Shown: positions 1-5,972 of the stretch, piece by piece | Position numbering within the stretch: position 1 is the stretch's first letter | How the letters are laid out: every line of letters starts with the position of its first letter | Source: Nephthysia sp036513515 | GTDB taxonomy: Bacteria > Chloroflexota > Dormibacteria > Dormibacterales > Dormibacteraceae | Direction of reading: 5' to 3' | DNA: 11,648 nt | Assembly: GCA_036513515.1 (NCBI GenBank) | Contig: DATBYW010000272.1 | Span: forward strand, 1-11,648 | Notes under the pieces: generated by a model | Databases searched by the model: none | What the model saw: the letters and a program-made list of their open reading frames with translations, nothing else | What the model was told of the DNA's origin: nothing | Made by a program: the position numbers and the translations under genes

Positions 1-608
1 CGGCGCCGCCCTCCGCCGGACCGCTTCGCTTCCGAGTCCGGCCTGGTGACCCGAATCCGCGGCATCTCGCGCACGGGCGGCCCGGCCTGTTCCTGCCGCC
101 GCTCCTCCAGGGGAGCCACGATGACCAGGTCGAGAGAGGGCTTGAGCTCGCCACCGAGCGCCGACCAGACGTCGGAGAGCGACCGGTCGGGCGGCGGCGG
201 CAGGGCGATGGTGGTCCACAGAGGCAGCCCGGCCTGCGCCAGGCTGCCTGAAAGCGCGTTCTCCGGCAGAGTCGGGTAGCGCATGAAGCAGGAAAGGACG
301 GCCGAGAGCAGCCGGTGCTCGTCCTCCGGCCGCTGCGTCCAGGCCGTCACGAGGTAGGACAGCTTGTAGTGGCGCGGCGGGGGACGCCGCTCGGTCACCC
401 TTCCGGCCTCGTTCCGGATCGACTCCCACATGACCTCCCGACGCTGGACGTCCTCCCGGATGTCGTAGAGGTAGAGGTCGAGCGTGGGGGCGTTGCGCCG
501 AGCGGCCCAGTCACGGGTCGGCGCATCGAAGGCCACGTCAACGTCGGAACCGTTCAGCGCCTCCCGGCGGATCAGCGTCCTCAGCGTCTCGTCTACCTCC
601 TGGATCAT
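1..608 (-). CDS. DUF4255 domain protein, Pvc16-like putative tube terminator/cap (partial, 3' end off the left edge)
   Basis: About 202 codons are visible and the frame is open to the left edge, so the C-terminus is missing. The protein begins MIQEVDETLRTLIR, followed by NAPTLDLYLYDIREDVQRRE (about residues 39-58), a Tyr/Trp-rich stretch YKLSYLVTAWTQRPEDEHRL (81-100) and ELKPSLDLVIVAP (154-166). These are hallmarks of the DUF4255 (Pvc16 N-terminal) family, whose domain is about 180 residues, so the domain is essentially complete and a linker begins after it. In PVC/Afp particles the Pvc16/Afp16 protein ends the tube and sheath at the distal end; that role is inferred here from family. The ATG at 608 was chosen because it gives the family's normal N-terminus; the ribosome binding site is weak (AAAGGG almost touching the ATG). 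It is divergent from the rest of the cluster, so it has its own promoter in 609-872. The family call is secure; the cap role is less so. Confidence 0.9.
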   Translation of the reverse strand, partial: MIQEVDETLRTLIRREALNGSDVDVAFDAPTRDWAARRNAPTLDLYLYDIREDVQRREVMWESIRNEAGRVTERRPPPRHYKLSYLVTAWTQRPEDEHRLLSAVLSCFMRYPTLPENALSGSLAQAGLPLWTTIALPPPPDRSLSDVWSALGGELKPSLDLVIVAPLEERRQEQAGPPVREMPRIRVTRPDSEAKRSGGGRR

Positions 609-662
609 GCCCTTTGAGCCTTCGGCTATTGGAGCCTGGAGGCAAGTCGCGAGGGGGCAGTC

Positions 663-681
663 CATCGGGCCTTACCCGATG
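663..681. repeat. Perfect inverted repeat, 7-bp arms, 5-nt spacer
   Basis: CATCGGG (663-669) and CCCGATG (675-681) are exact reverse complements around CCTTA. The element lies about 55 bp upstream of the DUF4255 start and about 190 bp upstream of the sheath start. It has no T-tract on either side, so it is not a typical intrinsic terminator. It could be a regulator half-site pair or an RNA hairpin in one of the leaders; a chance hairpin is possible in DNA this GC-rich. Confidence 0.45.
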
Positions 682-710
682 CACCTTCGGGCAGCGCCGG
701 TCTCACGCCG

Positions 711-736
711 GGGAACGCTCGAATCGGCCGGGGGTC
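711..736 (+). promoter_or_regulatory. Possible ECF-sigma-type promoter upstream of the sheath gene (weak)
   Basis: GGAAC at 712-716 is followed after 17 bp by GTC at 734-736. This fits the general GGAAC-N16/18-GTC pattern of actinobacterial ECF (SigE-like) promoters on the plus strand. Transcription would begin in the 740s and give a leader of about 130 nt. Such short motifs arise easily by chance in GC-rich DNA, so this is a suggestion only. Confidence 0.25.
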
Positions 737-754
737 CCTCCGCGCGGGAACGCT
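711..754. repeat. Direct repeat GGGAACGCT, two copies 35 bp apart
   Basis: The 9-mer GGGAACGCT occurs at 711-719 and again at 746-754. The 35-bp start-to-start distance is a little over three helical turns. The copies could be binding sites for one regulator, or the first copy could be part of an ECF -35 element. Only two copies are visible and I cannot assess significance by eye. Confidence 0.4.
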
Positions 755-768
755 GCCCGGAGGGGCAG
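753..768. repeat. Perfect inverted repeat, 6-bp arms, GGAG loop
   Basis: CTGCCC (753-758) and GGGCAG (763-768) pair around GGAG. The left arm overlaps the end of the second GGGAACGCT copy by 2 bp. No T-tract follows. In a plus-strand transcript the loop would display a Shine-Dalgarno-like GGAG, but no start codon is suitably placed, so any role is unknown. Confidence 0.4.
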
Positions 769-818
769 GACAGGCTTCCCCCAAGGCGGTCCTCCCGGAT
801 CTTGTTCGCGCCCCCGCC

Positions 819-835
819 GCCTGAGACGCTCAGGC
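819..835. repeat. Perfect inverted repeat, 7-bp arms, ACG loop, in the sheath leader
   Basis: GCCTGAG (819-825) and CTCAGGC (829-835) pair around ACG. The hairpin ends 26 nt before the sheath ribosome binding site and would lie in the 5' leader of the operon mRNA. It could influence translation or mRNA stability of the highly expressed sheath gene, or be a protein-binding palindrome. No T-tract follows, so it is not an obvious terminator. Confidence 0.45.
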
Positions 836-861
836 CGTTCCCAAGGACGGAAATTCAGCTC

Positions 862-866
862 GGAGG
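862..866 (+). promoter_or_regulatory. Ribosome binding site of the sheath gene
   Basis: GGAGG at 862-866 lies 6 nt before the ATG at 873, which is near-ideal spacing. It fixes the sheath start, and the protein then begins with the standard sheath N-terminus. Confidence 0.85.
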
Positions 867-872
867 CTTCTC

Positions 873-2393
873 ATGCCGCAATACCTTTCACCCGGCGTCT
901 ACGTGGAGGAGGTCGAGGCCGGCTCGCGGCCCATCGAGGGCGTCGGCACCGCGGTTGCCGCCTTCGTCGGTCTTGCCGCCCGCGGCCCCTTCAACGAGCC
1001 CACCCTGGTGACGAACTGGAGTCAGTTCGTCCAGAGCTTCGGCGACTTCGTCGACGGTTCATACCTCGCCCACGCCGTGTACGGCTACTTCCTGAACGGC
1101 GGCGGCGCCTGCTACGTCGTTCGAGTCGGAGGCAACGGTTCCGCACCTCCGGCCAAGGGAGAGCTGCCGCTGGGCCGCGAGAAAGGCCTGCCCTACCGCG
1201 TCATCGCCCTGGAGCCCGGCGCGGCCGGCAACGACATCCAGATCGAGGTGCAGGACGCCACCGAGCCCGGTGACGACAACTTCCGGCTGGTGGTCAGCCG
1301 TGCCGGCAAGGTCGAGGAGGTCTTCGACAACGTCACGACCAAGAAGGGCAAACAGAACGTCGCCACAGCGGTCAAGACAGGGTCCCGGCTGATCGTGCTG
1401 GAGGAGATCAACGGCGCCACCGCGATGGAGCCGGCGCCGCGCGCCAAGGTCGGCCTGGCCGGCGGCGCGGCCAGCCTGCCGGTCCGCGTAACCCCCGAGG
1501 ACTACAAGGGCAACTCCGCTGACCGCACCGGTTTCGGCGGACTCGAGGCGATCGATCCGGTCACCATGCTCGCGGTTCCCGACCTGATGGGGGCCTATGA
1601 GAGCGGCGTCATCGACCTGGAGGGAGTCCAGGCGGTGCAGCTGGCGATGATCGCCCACTGCGAGCTCATGGGCGACCGGGTCGCCATCCTGGATTCGCCG
1701 CGGGGTCTCAACGCGCAGCAGGTTCGCGAATGGCGCGTTGACAAAGCGCGCTACGACTCCAAGTACGCAACCCTCTACTGGCCCTGGGTCAAGGTCTTCG
1801 ACCCCGTCAAAGGCCAGGGCGTGTTCGTCCCGCCGAGCGGCCACATGGCCGGCATCTGGGCCCGCAGCGACGACAGCAGAGGGGTTCACAAGGCGCCCGC
1901 CAACGAGGTCATCCGCGGCGTCCTCGACCTCGAGCTGCTCATCACCAAGGGCGAGCACGACCAGCTCAACCCGCAGGGCATCAACTGCATCCGTGCCTTC
2001 GCCGGCCGCGGCATCCGCCCTTTCGGCGCCCGCACCCTTTCCAGCGACCCGGCCTGGCGCTACCTCAACGTTCGCCGGCTCTTCAACTTCATCGAGGAGT
2101 CGATCCTCGAGGGCACCCAGTGGGTCGTGTTCGAGCCGAACGACATGGCGCTCTGGGAGCGCGTCAAACGGACCATCAACAGCTTCCTGGTCCGGGTCTG
2201 GCGGGACGGAGCGCTCTTCGGAGCCACACCGCAGGAGGCCTTCTACGTGAAGTGCGACTCCGAGACCAACCCGGCCGAGGTTATCGACGCGGGCCAGCTG
2301 GTGGTGGAGATCGGCATCGCGCCGGTCAAGCCCGCTGAGTTCGTCGTCTTCCGGATCGCCCAGTTCTCCGGCGGCGCATCGCTGACGGAGTAG
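873..2393 (+). CDS. Contractile tail sheath protein (phage tail sheath family, Pvc2/Afp2-like)
   Basis: This 506-residue protein is the contractile sheath that surrounds the inner tube and shortens on firing. The N-terminus (MPQYLSPGVYVEEVEAGSRP, then TAVAAFVGLAARGP, residues 26-39) is the classic sheath start. It is followed by a variable region of about residues 90-200, probably surface-exposed. The conserved C-terminal half contains GINCIRAFAGRGIRPFGART (about 369-388), DPAWRYLNVRRLFNFIEES (about 392-410) and a final strand that in this family links neighbouring subunits. Length is normal for single-sheath eCIS. PVC/Afp loci carry three sheath paralogues; only one is seen here. It is the first gene of the plus-strand operon and has a strong ribosome binding site. 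A phage or R-type tailocin sheath is the alternative, but the neighbours favour eCIS. Confidence 0.97.
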   Translation: MPQYLSPGVYVEEVEAGSRPIEGVGTAVAAFVGLAARGPFNEPTLVTNWSQFVQSFGDFVDGSYLAHAVYGYFLNGGGACYVVRVGGNGSAPPAKGELPLGREKGLPYRVIALEPGAAGNDIQIEVQDATEPGDDNFRLVVSRAGKVEEVFDNVTTKKGKQNVATAVKTGSRLIVLEEINGATAMEPAPRAKVGLAGGAASLPVRVTPEDYKGNSADRTGFGGLEAIDPVTMLAVPDLMGAYESGVIDLEGVQAVQLAMIAHCELMGDRVAILDSPRGLNAQQVREWRVDKARYDSKYATLYWPWVKVFDPVKGQGVFVPPSGHMAGIWARSDDSRGVHKAPANEVIRGVLDLELLITKGEHDQLNPQGINCIRAFAGRGIRPFGARTLSSDPAWRYLNVRRLFNFIEESILEGTQWVVFEPNDMALWERVKRTINSFLVRVWRDGALFGATPQEAFYVKCDSETNPAEVIDAGQLVVEIGIAPVKPAEFVVFRIAQFSGGASLTE

Positions 2394-2431
2394 GCGCAAA
2401 AAAAGCGGACTGATAGGAGGAAAGACAAGAG
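2394..2431 (+). promoter_or_regulatory. A-rich spacer and strong ribosome binding site before the tube gene
   Basis: The 38-bp gap between sheath stop and tube start has a run of seven A (2398-2404) and AGGAGG at 2415-2420, 11 nt before the ATG at 2432. An A-rich, probably unstructured stretch is conspicuous in this GC-rich DNA and may favour high translation of the abundant tube subunit. I see no hairpin here that would terminate transcription. Confidence 0.55.
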
Positions 2432-2890
2432 ATGCCAGCCGGATTGCCAGGGCTACCAACCGACGCCCTCGCGGGTTACCACTTCTCGATCGAGATCGAC
2501 AGCGTCACCATCGCCCAGTTTCAGGAGGTGAGCGGAATCGCCTCGGAGCTGGACGTGATCGAGCTCAAGCAGAACACCCCCGACGGTAAGTACATAGTCC
2601 ACAAGCTGCCGGGAAACCGGAAGCCCCCGACCATCACCCTCAAGCGAGGCAAGAACTCGTCCAAGGACCTCTGGGACTGGCACGAGAAGATCTTCCAGGG
2701 CAAGGTCTCCGACGCCCGGAAGAACGGCTCTGTCGTGCTCTACAACTACGACCATTCAGAGGTCGGCCGCTACAACTTCGTCAACGCGTGGCCGTCCAAG
2801 GTCTCGATGAGCTCCCTCAAGGCCGGGTCGAACGAGGTCTTGATGGAGGAAGTGACGCTCGTCTGTGAGGAGCTGACGAGGGTCAAGTGA
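2432..2890 (+). CDS. Major inner tube protein (gp19-like phage tail protein, Pvc1/Afp1-like)
   Basis: The 152-residue product forms the hollow inner tube propelled through the sheath. It matches the T4 gp19-like tail tube family used by eCIS. It opens with a Gly/Pro-rich N-terminus, then HFSIEIDSVTIAQFQEVSGI (about residues 17-36), the signature HKLPGNRKPPTITLKRG (about 57-73), a DLWDWHEKIFQGK segment (79-91) and a C-terminal strand with VLMEEVTLVCEEL (136-148). Length is standard for the family. It lies directly after the sheath, as expected for two proteins needed in roughly equal amounts. The stop codon overlaps the GTG start of the next gene (GTGA, 2887-2890), so the two are translationally coupled. 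Confidence 0.96.
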   Translation: MPAGLPGLPTDALAGYHFSIEIDSVTIAQFQEVSGIASELDVIELKQNTPDGKYIVHKLPGNRKPPTITLKRGKNSSKDLWDWHEKIFQGKVSDARKNGSVVLYNYDHSEVGRYNFVNAWPSKVSMSSLKAGSNEVLMEEVTLVCEELTRVK

Positions 2891-3273
2891 GCGCCACAGC
2901 CCTGCGGGAGACGCTGCGCACGGAATTCGCATTCACACTGCCGCGCGGGTTCGTGGACGAGGAGGGCGCCGTCCATCGGGACGGCGTCATGCGGCTGGCG
3001 ACGGCACGCGACGAGATACTGCCCCAGCGTGATCCGCGCGTCCGCGAGAACGAGGCGTACCTGACCGTCATTCTGCTTTCCAGGGTCATCACGCGGCTGG
3101 GCTCGGTGACGCAGGTGACACCGGCCACGGTGGAGGGGCTCTTCGCCTCCGACCTGGCCTTTCTCCAGGACCTCTACCGGCGCGTCAACAGCGAGGGGTC
3201 GACTCAGGTCGCCGTTCACTGTCCCTCCTGCAAGCACGATTTCGCCGTCGACATCGCCGGAGGGCCGGCGTGA
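2887..3273 (+). CDS. Phage tail assembly-like protein conserved in eCIS loci, with a C-terminal HCPSCKH motif
   Basis: 128 residues from a GTG start that overlaps the tube stop by 4 bp. The sequence has the eCIS-associated pattern of an aromatic/Gly segment (FTLPRGFVDEEGAVHRDGVM, 16-35), then ATARDEILPQRDPRV (39-52), a hydrophobic core NEAYLTVILLSRVITRLG (55-72) and DLAFLQDLYRRVN (89-101). Proteins of this type are often annotated as phage tail assembly protein or hypothetical. Its position just after the tube and before the long protein at 3443 is where phages keep tail assembly chaperones, so a chaperone role is plausible but unproven. The C-terminus carries HCPSCKH (residues 111-117), half of a possible zinc site; no second Cys pair is present, so metal binding would need H111, H117 or dimerisation. 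It in turn overlaps the next gene by 4 bp. Confidence 0.85.
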   Translation: MSATALRETLRTEFAFTLPRGFVDEEGAVHRDGVMRLATARDEILPQRDPRVRENEAYLTVILLSRVITRLGSVTQVTPATVEGLFASDLAFLQDLYRRVNSEGSTQVAVHCPSCKHDFAVDIAGGPA

Positions 3274-3434
3274 TCGCAACCTACGACACCGACCGGCTCT
3301 TCGAGGAGATCGCGTACATCGCGTATCACTTCCACTGGCCGCTGGAGGAGATCCTCGATCTCGAGCACCCGCTGCGGCGCCGCTTCGTCGAGGAGATCGG
3401 CCGCATCAACCAGCGGCTGGCCGAGGAAGCCTAG
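3270..3434 (+). CDS. Small DUF6760-like eCIS protein (54 aa)
   Basis: A GTG start at 3270 overlaps the preceding stop (GTGA, 3270-3273), and the frame runs 54 codons to TAG at 3432-3434. The protein contains DRLFEEIAYIAYHFHWPLEE (residues 8-27), then ILDLEHPLRRRFVEEIGRIN (28-47). It has the YHFHWPLxEILxLEHxxRRRxVEEI pattern that I recognise as the small DUF6760 protein found in eCIS clusters. The sequence looks mainly helical and highly charged, with no signal peptide or membrane segment. Function is unknown. Translational coupling to the assembly-like protein and its place before the 833-residue protein suggest the two small proteins act together in tail assembly, perhaps as the counterpart of the G/GT or E/E' pairs of phages. 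It is easily missed by gene callers because of its size and GTG start. Confidence 0.85.
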   Translation: MIATYDTDRLFEEIAYIAYHFHWPLEEILDLEHPLRRRFVEEIGRINQRLAEEA

Positions 3435-3442
3435 GAGAAGCG

Positions 3443-5944
3443 TTGAGCTGGCTCTCCGGTCTGCTGAACAGGCGCCGGCGTCCGTCCGGGGCGCCGGCCT
3501 CCGCTGCGCCGGCCCGCGCGAGCGGCCACGATTGGGCTGCGCTACCGCCCATCCAGCGAACGGCCGCCGACCTGGAGCTGACGGCTCCGGCGCTGGAGTT
3601 CGCTCGGGAGCTGCCCGGCCCGCATGGTCAGCGCCTGATGCTGCAGCCGCTGGGCCACGCCCGAACTCCCGAGGCGCCCCAAGGACTGGTCGCCGGGTTG
3701 GCCAGCGCTGTGCCGGTCCAGCGATATTCGGGCAGGGAAACCTTCGTCTTCCGCCCAGTCCAGCGGACGCCGAGATGGCACGGCGGGGAGGCGGATGCAG
3801 ATAGCTGGCCCGACGCCTACCAGGAGGCCCCCGAACTGCCGGCAGCGGCTTACCCCGGTCCGCTGGATGGCGCCTCAGTCGACCCGGTAGCCGACATGCC
3901 GACCGACGCGCAGGGGGCACCGCTCGCGGAGGGGCTGCCGCCAGTGCAGGCTCCACGTGAGGTTCCCGCGGTCGCTCCGCAGCGGCATCCCCAGCCGCTC
4001 ACAGCCAGCCGCCTGGTTGAGGCCCCCTCGCCTCCCCCGGCCCTTCTGCTGGCCGCCGCCGGTCCGCCGGGGCAACTTGCCTTCGAGGCGGAGCGGAAAA
4101 CCGCGACTGCGATGGAGGCGACGGCGGAGGGCGCGCCGGCACTGGCTGTGGCGCCGGTGCCTGCGATGCCAGCGCCGGTGGTCCAGACATCCAGCTCGTA
4201 CGCGTCATCCCCGACATCTCCGCTGAGGCTGAACCTCGGCCAGTCGCGGCGGCGCGGACTCGGCCCACCGCTGGCCTCGGCACCTACCGCCGTGCAGTTG
4301 ACAGCGTCCGAGCCCGCTTCGGCGCCAGGTCCGTCGTCCGAGGCGCCGGCCACGGGCGCGACCGGCGAAGATGCGCCTGGAGATCCGGCCGCTGCGGCCG
4401 GCCTGGAGGAGTCCTCGCCGGGTCCCACCGAGCCCGCGAAGCAGGCGCAGGCCGCGGAGCCGGCGCAGCCCGCGTCCGTGCAGCGTTCAACCGCGGAGGC
4501 GGAAGCGCCCGAGCTGCCTCAGCTCCCCCTGGCCAGCAGCCCGGCCGCATCCGGCGGCGAGCGGGCAATCAGCGAATCGGCGGTCGGCCAGCAGCCGCCC
4601 GGCCAGCCCGGAGTCATCCAAACGGCGGCCACCGACGCCGTGCGGTCGGTCGCCGTCGCCTCTCCGATCGTGCGCGTGCAGCGATCGCGCCAGTCCGTCG
4701 ATCTCGGCCCACCCGCCCGGCCGGCCTCCTCCGCAACGGCCGACCTCCGCCTGGCTCCTGGAGGTCGCTCCTCCTCACCTGCCCTCTCATCGGCAGGTGA
4801 CTCCACATCTGACGCAGCAGCGAATTCACCGGCTGCGCCAGCCCTGGACTGGCCGGAACCCTCGGCGCCAGAGCCGGCATCTGTGGTGACGGCATCCGAG
4901 GCCGCGCCGGAGGCAGAACTGGACTCCGCACCCATCGATCTCGGCACCCCGACCGTCGCCGCCGAGCCTCCTCAGGTGCAGCGGACCGGACCCGAGCTTC
5001 CACTGGCGCCTGTCCATCACCCGTCGGGGCAGCAGGAGCCAACCGCGGCCGCGGAGGTCGACTTCTCCCCGATCCGACCCCTGGAGGTTGCCTCCCTGGG
5101 GATCCAGCGCTGGACGCCGCCCGCGCCGGTCAATGCCAGACCGCGCGAGTCCGGGCCGGCCACGGCTCTCCACGGCGCCGCACTCCCAAAGGTGCAGCGT
5201 CTTGCCGGTCCGAACCTCGGCCCGACCACGGGCGTCACCCCGGCGACCTCCATTGCCGGCCCGACTGCTCAGCAGGCCACTGACTCCTCGACGCCGCCGG
5301 ACCCTGGCGCCAGCGCCTCGCTGCCCTTGGCGACCGCGCGAGGGCTCACGGCGGCGGTGCCCCTGCCGCTGGCGACGCTCGCGCAGCGCACCGTGGCCTC
5401 CGGGCACTTAGCTCAAGCGCCGGCCGGCACCCCGCCGGCCGGGTTCCCGCTGCCCGCGGCGGCCGGGTCTGCACTGGCGGGGGCAGCAGCGGACGCCTCG
5501 GGAGTGCCTGTCGCTCCCCAGCCTGCCGAGCTCCCGCTGGCGCCAGCGGCCGGGCGAGTTCCGGCGACCTTCCGCCGCGTGCAGACCCTGTCCGAGGCAC
5601 GCGTCGAACCGGCCTGGCCGTCTGGGGCGGCCGGCCCGGCGGCCGGACAGGAATGGTCCGCGCCGAGCTCACCGGAACCCGCGGCCGCTGCGATGGCCCC
5701 AGGCGGTGCATGGACGGGCGGGCTCTCGGCGCAGCGGGCTGCCGAGGATGCTCCGGCCCCCGCGCCTTCTGCGGGCGCGCCGCCGGCTGCAGGAGCGGCC
5801 GGCGCCCACGGCGGCGGGGCCGCTCCCTCCGAGGGGGAGCTGGACGACCTTGCCGTCCGGCTTTACGACCGGCTTCGATCCCGCTTGCGGCTGGAGCTCC
5901 TGATCGACCGGGAGCGCGCCGGCCTGATCACAGACCTGCGATGA
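3443..5944 (+). CDS. 833-residue Pro/Ala-rich protein with repeated [V/I]QR and LPLA motifs and a conserved-looking helical tail
   Basis: The frame is open for 833 codons from a TTG at 3443, with GGAG at 3434-3437 placed 5 nt upstream. The N-terminus is MSWLSGLLNRRRRPSG. Most of the chain is Ala/Pro/Ser/Glu-rich, lacks long hydrophobic segments and is probably disordered. Scattered through it are eight exact [V/I]QR motifs (residues 37, 92, 106, 346, 412, 512, 554, 584), degenerate copies such as VVQT, AVQL, VIQT and RRVQT, and five LPLA motifs (361, 519, 627, 641, 697). The last 32 residues change character: DLAVRLYDRLRSRLRLELL (802-820) then IDRERAGLITDLR, a charged helix. I cannot assign a family. 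It sits between the assembly-like pair and the second tube gene, the tape-measure position in phages, but a real tape measure is normally long-helical. Scaffold, tube-lumen filler or cargo carrier are alternatives. The coding call is firm, the function is not. Confidence 0.85.
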   Translation: MSWLSGLLNRRRRPSGAPASAAPARASGHDWAALPPIQRTAADLELTAPALEFARELPGPHGQRLMLQPLGHARTPEAPQGLVAGLASAVPVQRYSGRETFVFRPVQRTPRWHGGEADADSWPDAYQEAPELPAAAYPGPLDGASVDPVADMPTDAQGAPLAEGLPPVQAPREVPAVAPQRHPQPLTASRLVEAPSPPPALLLAAAGPPGQLAFEAERKTATAMEATAEGAPALAVAPVPAMPAPVVQTSSSYASSPTSPLRLNLGQSRRRGLGPPLASAPTAVQLTASEPASAPGPSSEAPATGATGEDAPGDPAAAAGLEESSPGPTEPAKQAQAAEPAQPASVQRSTAEAEAPELPQLPLASSPAASGGERAISESAVGQQPPGQPGVIQTAATDAVRSVAVASPIVRVQRSRQSVDLGPPARPASSATADLRLAPGGRSSSPALSSAGDSTSDAAANSPAAPALDWPEPSAPEPASVVTASEAAPEAELDSAPIDLGTPTVAAEPPQVQRTGPELPLAPVHHPSGQQEPTAAAEVDFSPIRPLEVASLGIQRWTPPAPVNARPRESGPATALHGAALPKVQRLAGPNLGPTTGVTPATSIAGPTAQQATDSSTPPDPGASASLPLATARGLTAAVPLPLATLAQRTVASGHLAQAPAGTPPAGFPLPAAAGSALAGAAADASGVPVAPQPAELPLAPAAGRVPATFRRVQTLSEARVEPAWPSGAAGPAAGQEWSAPSSPEPAAAAMAPGGAWTGGLSAQRAAEDAPAPAPSAGAPPAAGAAGAHGGGAAPSEGELDDLAVRLYDRLRSRLRLELLIDRERAGLITDLR
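3551..5200 (+). repeat. Region encoding dispersed [V/I]QR motifs within the 833-residue protein
   Basis: Eight [V/I]QR triplets lie between residues 37 and 586, usually in a Pro-rich context (PPIQRT, RPVQRT, PQVQRT, PKVQRL). In at least one place the motif is closely followed by ELPLAP (residues 512-523). Spacing is irregular (14 to 238 residues), so this is a dispersed short linear motif rather than a tandem DNA repeat. The surrounding DNA shows no long identical units, which suggests that the motif itself is conserved rather than recently duplicated. Confidence 0.7.
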
Positions 5945-5972
5945 GACCTGAGCCAAGAGGAGTGAGAACAGA

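Larger units (their letters stand above)
609..872. other. Divergent intergenic region between the cap-like gene and the sheath operon
   Basis: I see no convincing gene in these 264 bases; open frames crossing it lack family resemblance and overlap the real genes in other frames. It must hold promoters for both directions. It contains three perfect inverted repeats (663-681, 753-768, 819-835), a direct repeat GGGAACGCT at 711-719 and 746-754, and the sheath ribosome binding site at its right end. No clear sigma-70-type -10/-35 pair is visible on either strand. Confidence 0.7.

Noticed and set aside
484..1273. Plus-strand open frames across the divergent intergenic region and the sheath start
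   Set aside because: They are Arg/Pro-rich, overlap the DUF4255 gene or the sheath in another frame, and have no plausible ribosome binding site or family resemblance.
1059..2459. 466-codon minus-strand open frame opposite the sheath gene
   Set aside because: The composition is typical of antisense translation, there is no family pattern, and it fully overlaps a certain sheath gene.
3255..3285. Programmed frameshift joining the assembly-like protein to the DUF6760-like protein
   Set aside because: No slippery heptamer is visible at the junction. A GTGA stop/start overlap explains the arrangement more simply.
3216..5411. Several open frames of about 90-250 codons on both strands inside the Pro/Ala-rich gene
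   Set aside because: Very high GC leaves few stop codons in any frame. Only the 833-codon frame gives repeated protein motifs and fits the operon spacing.
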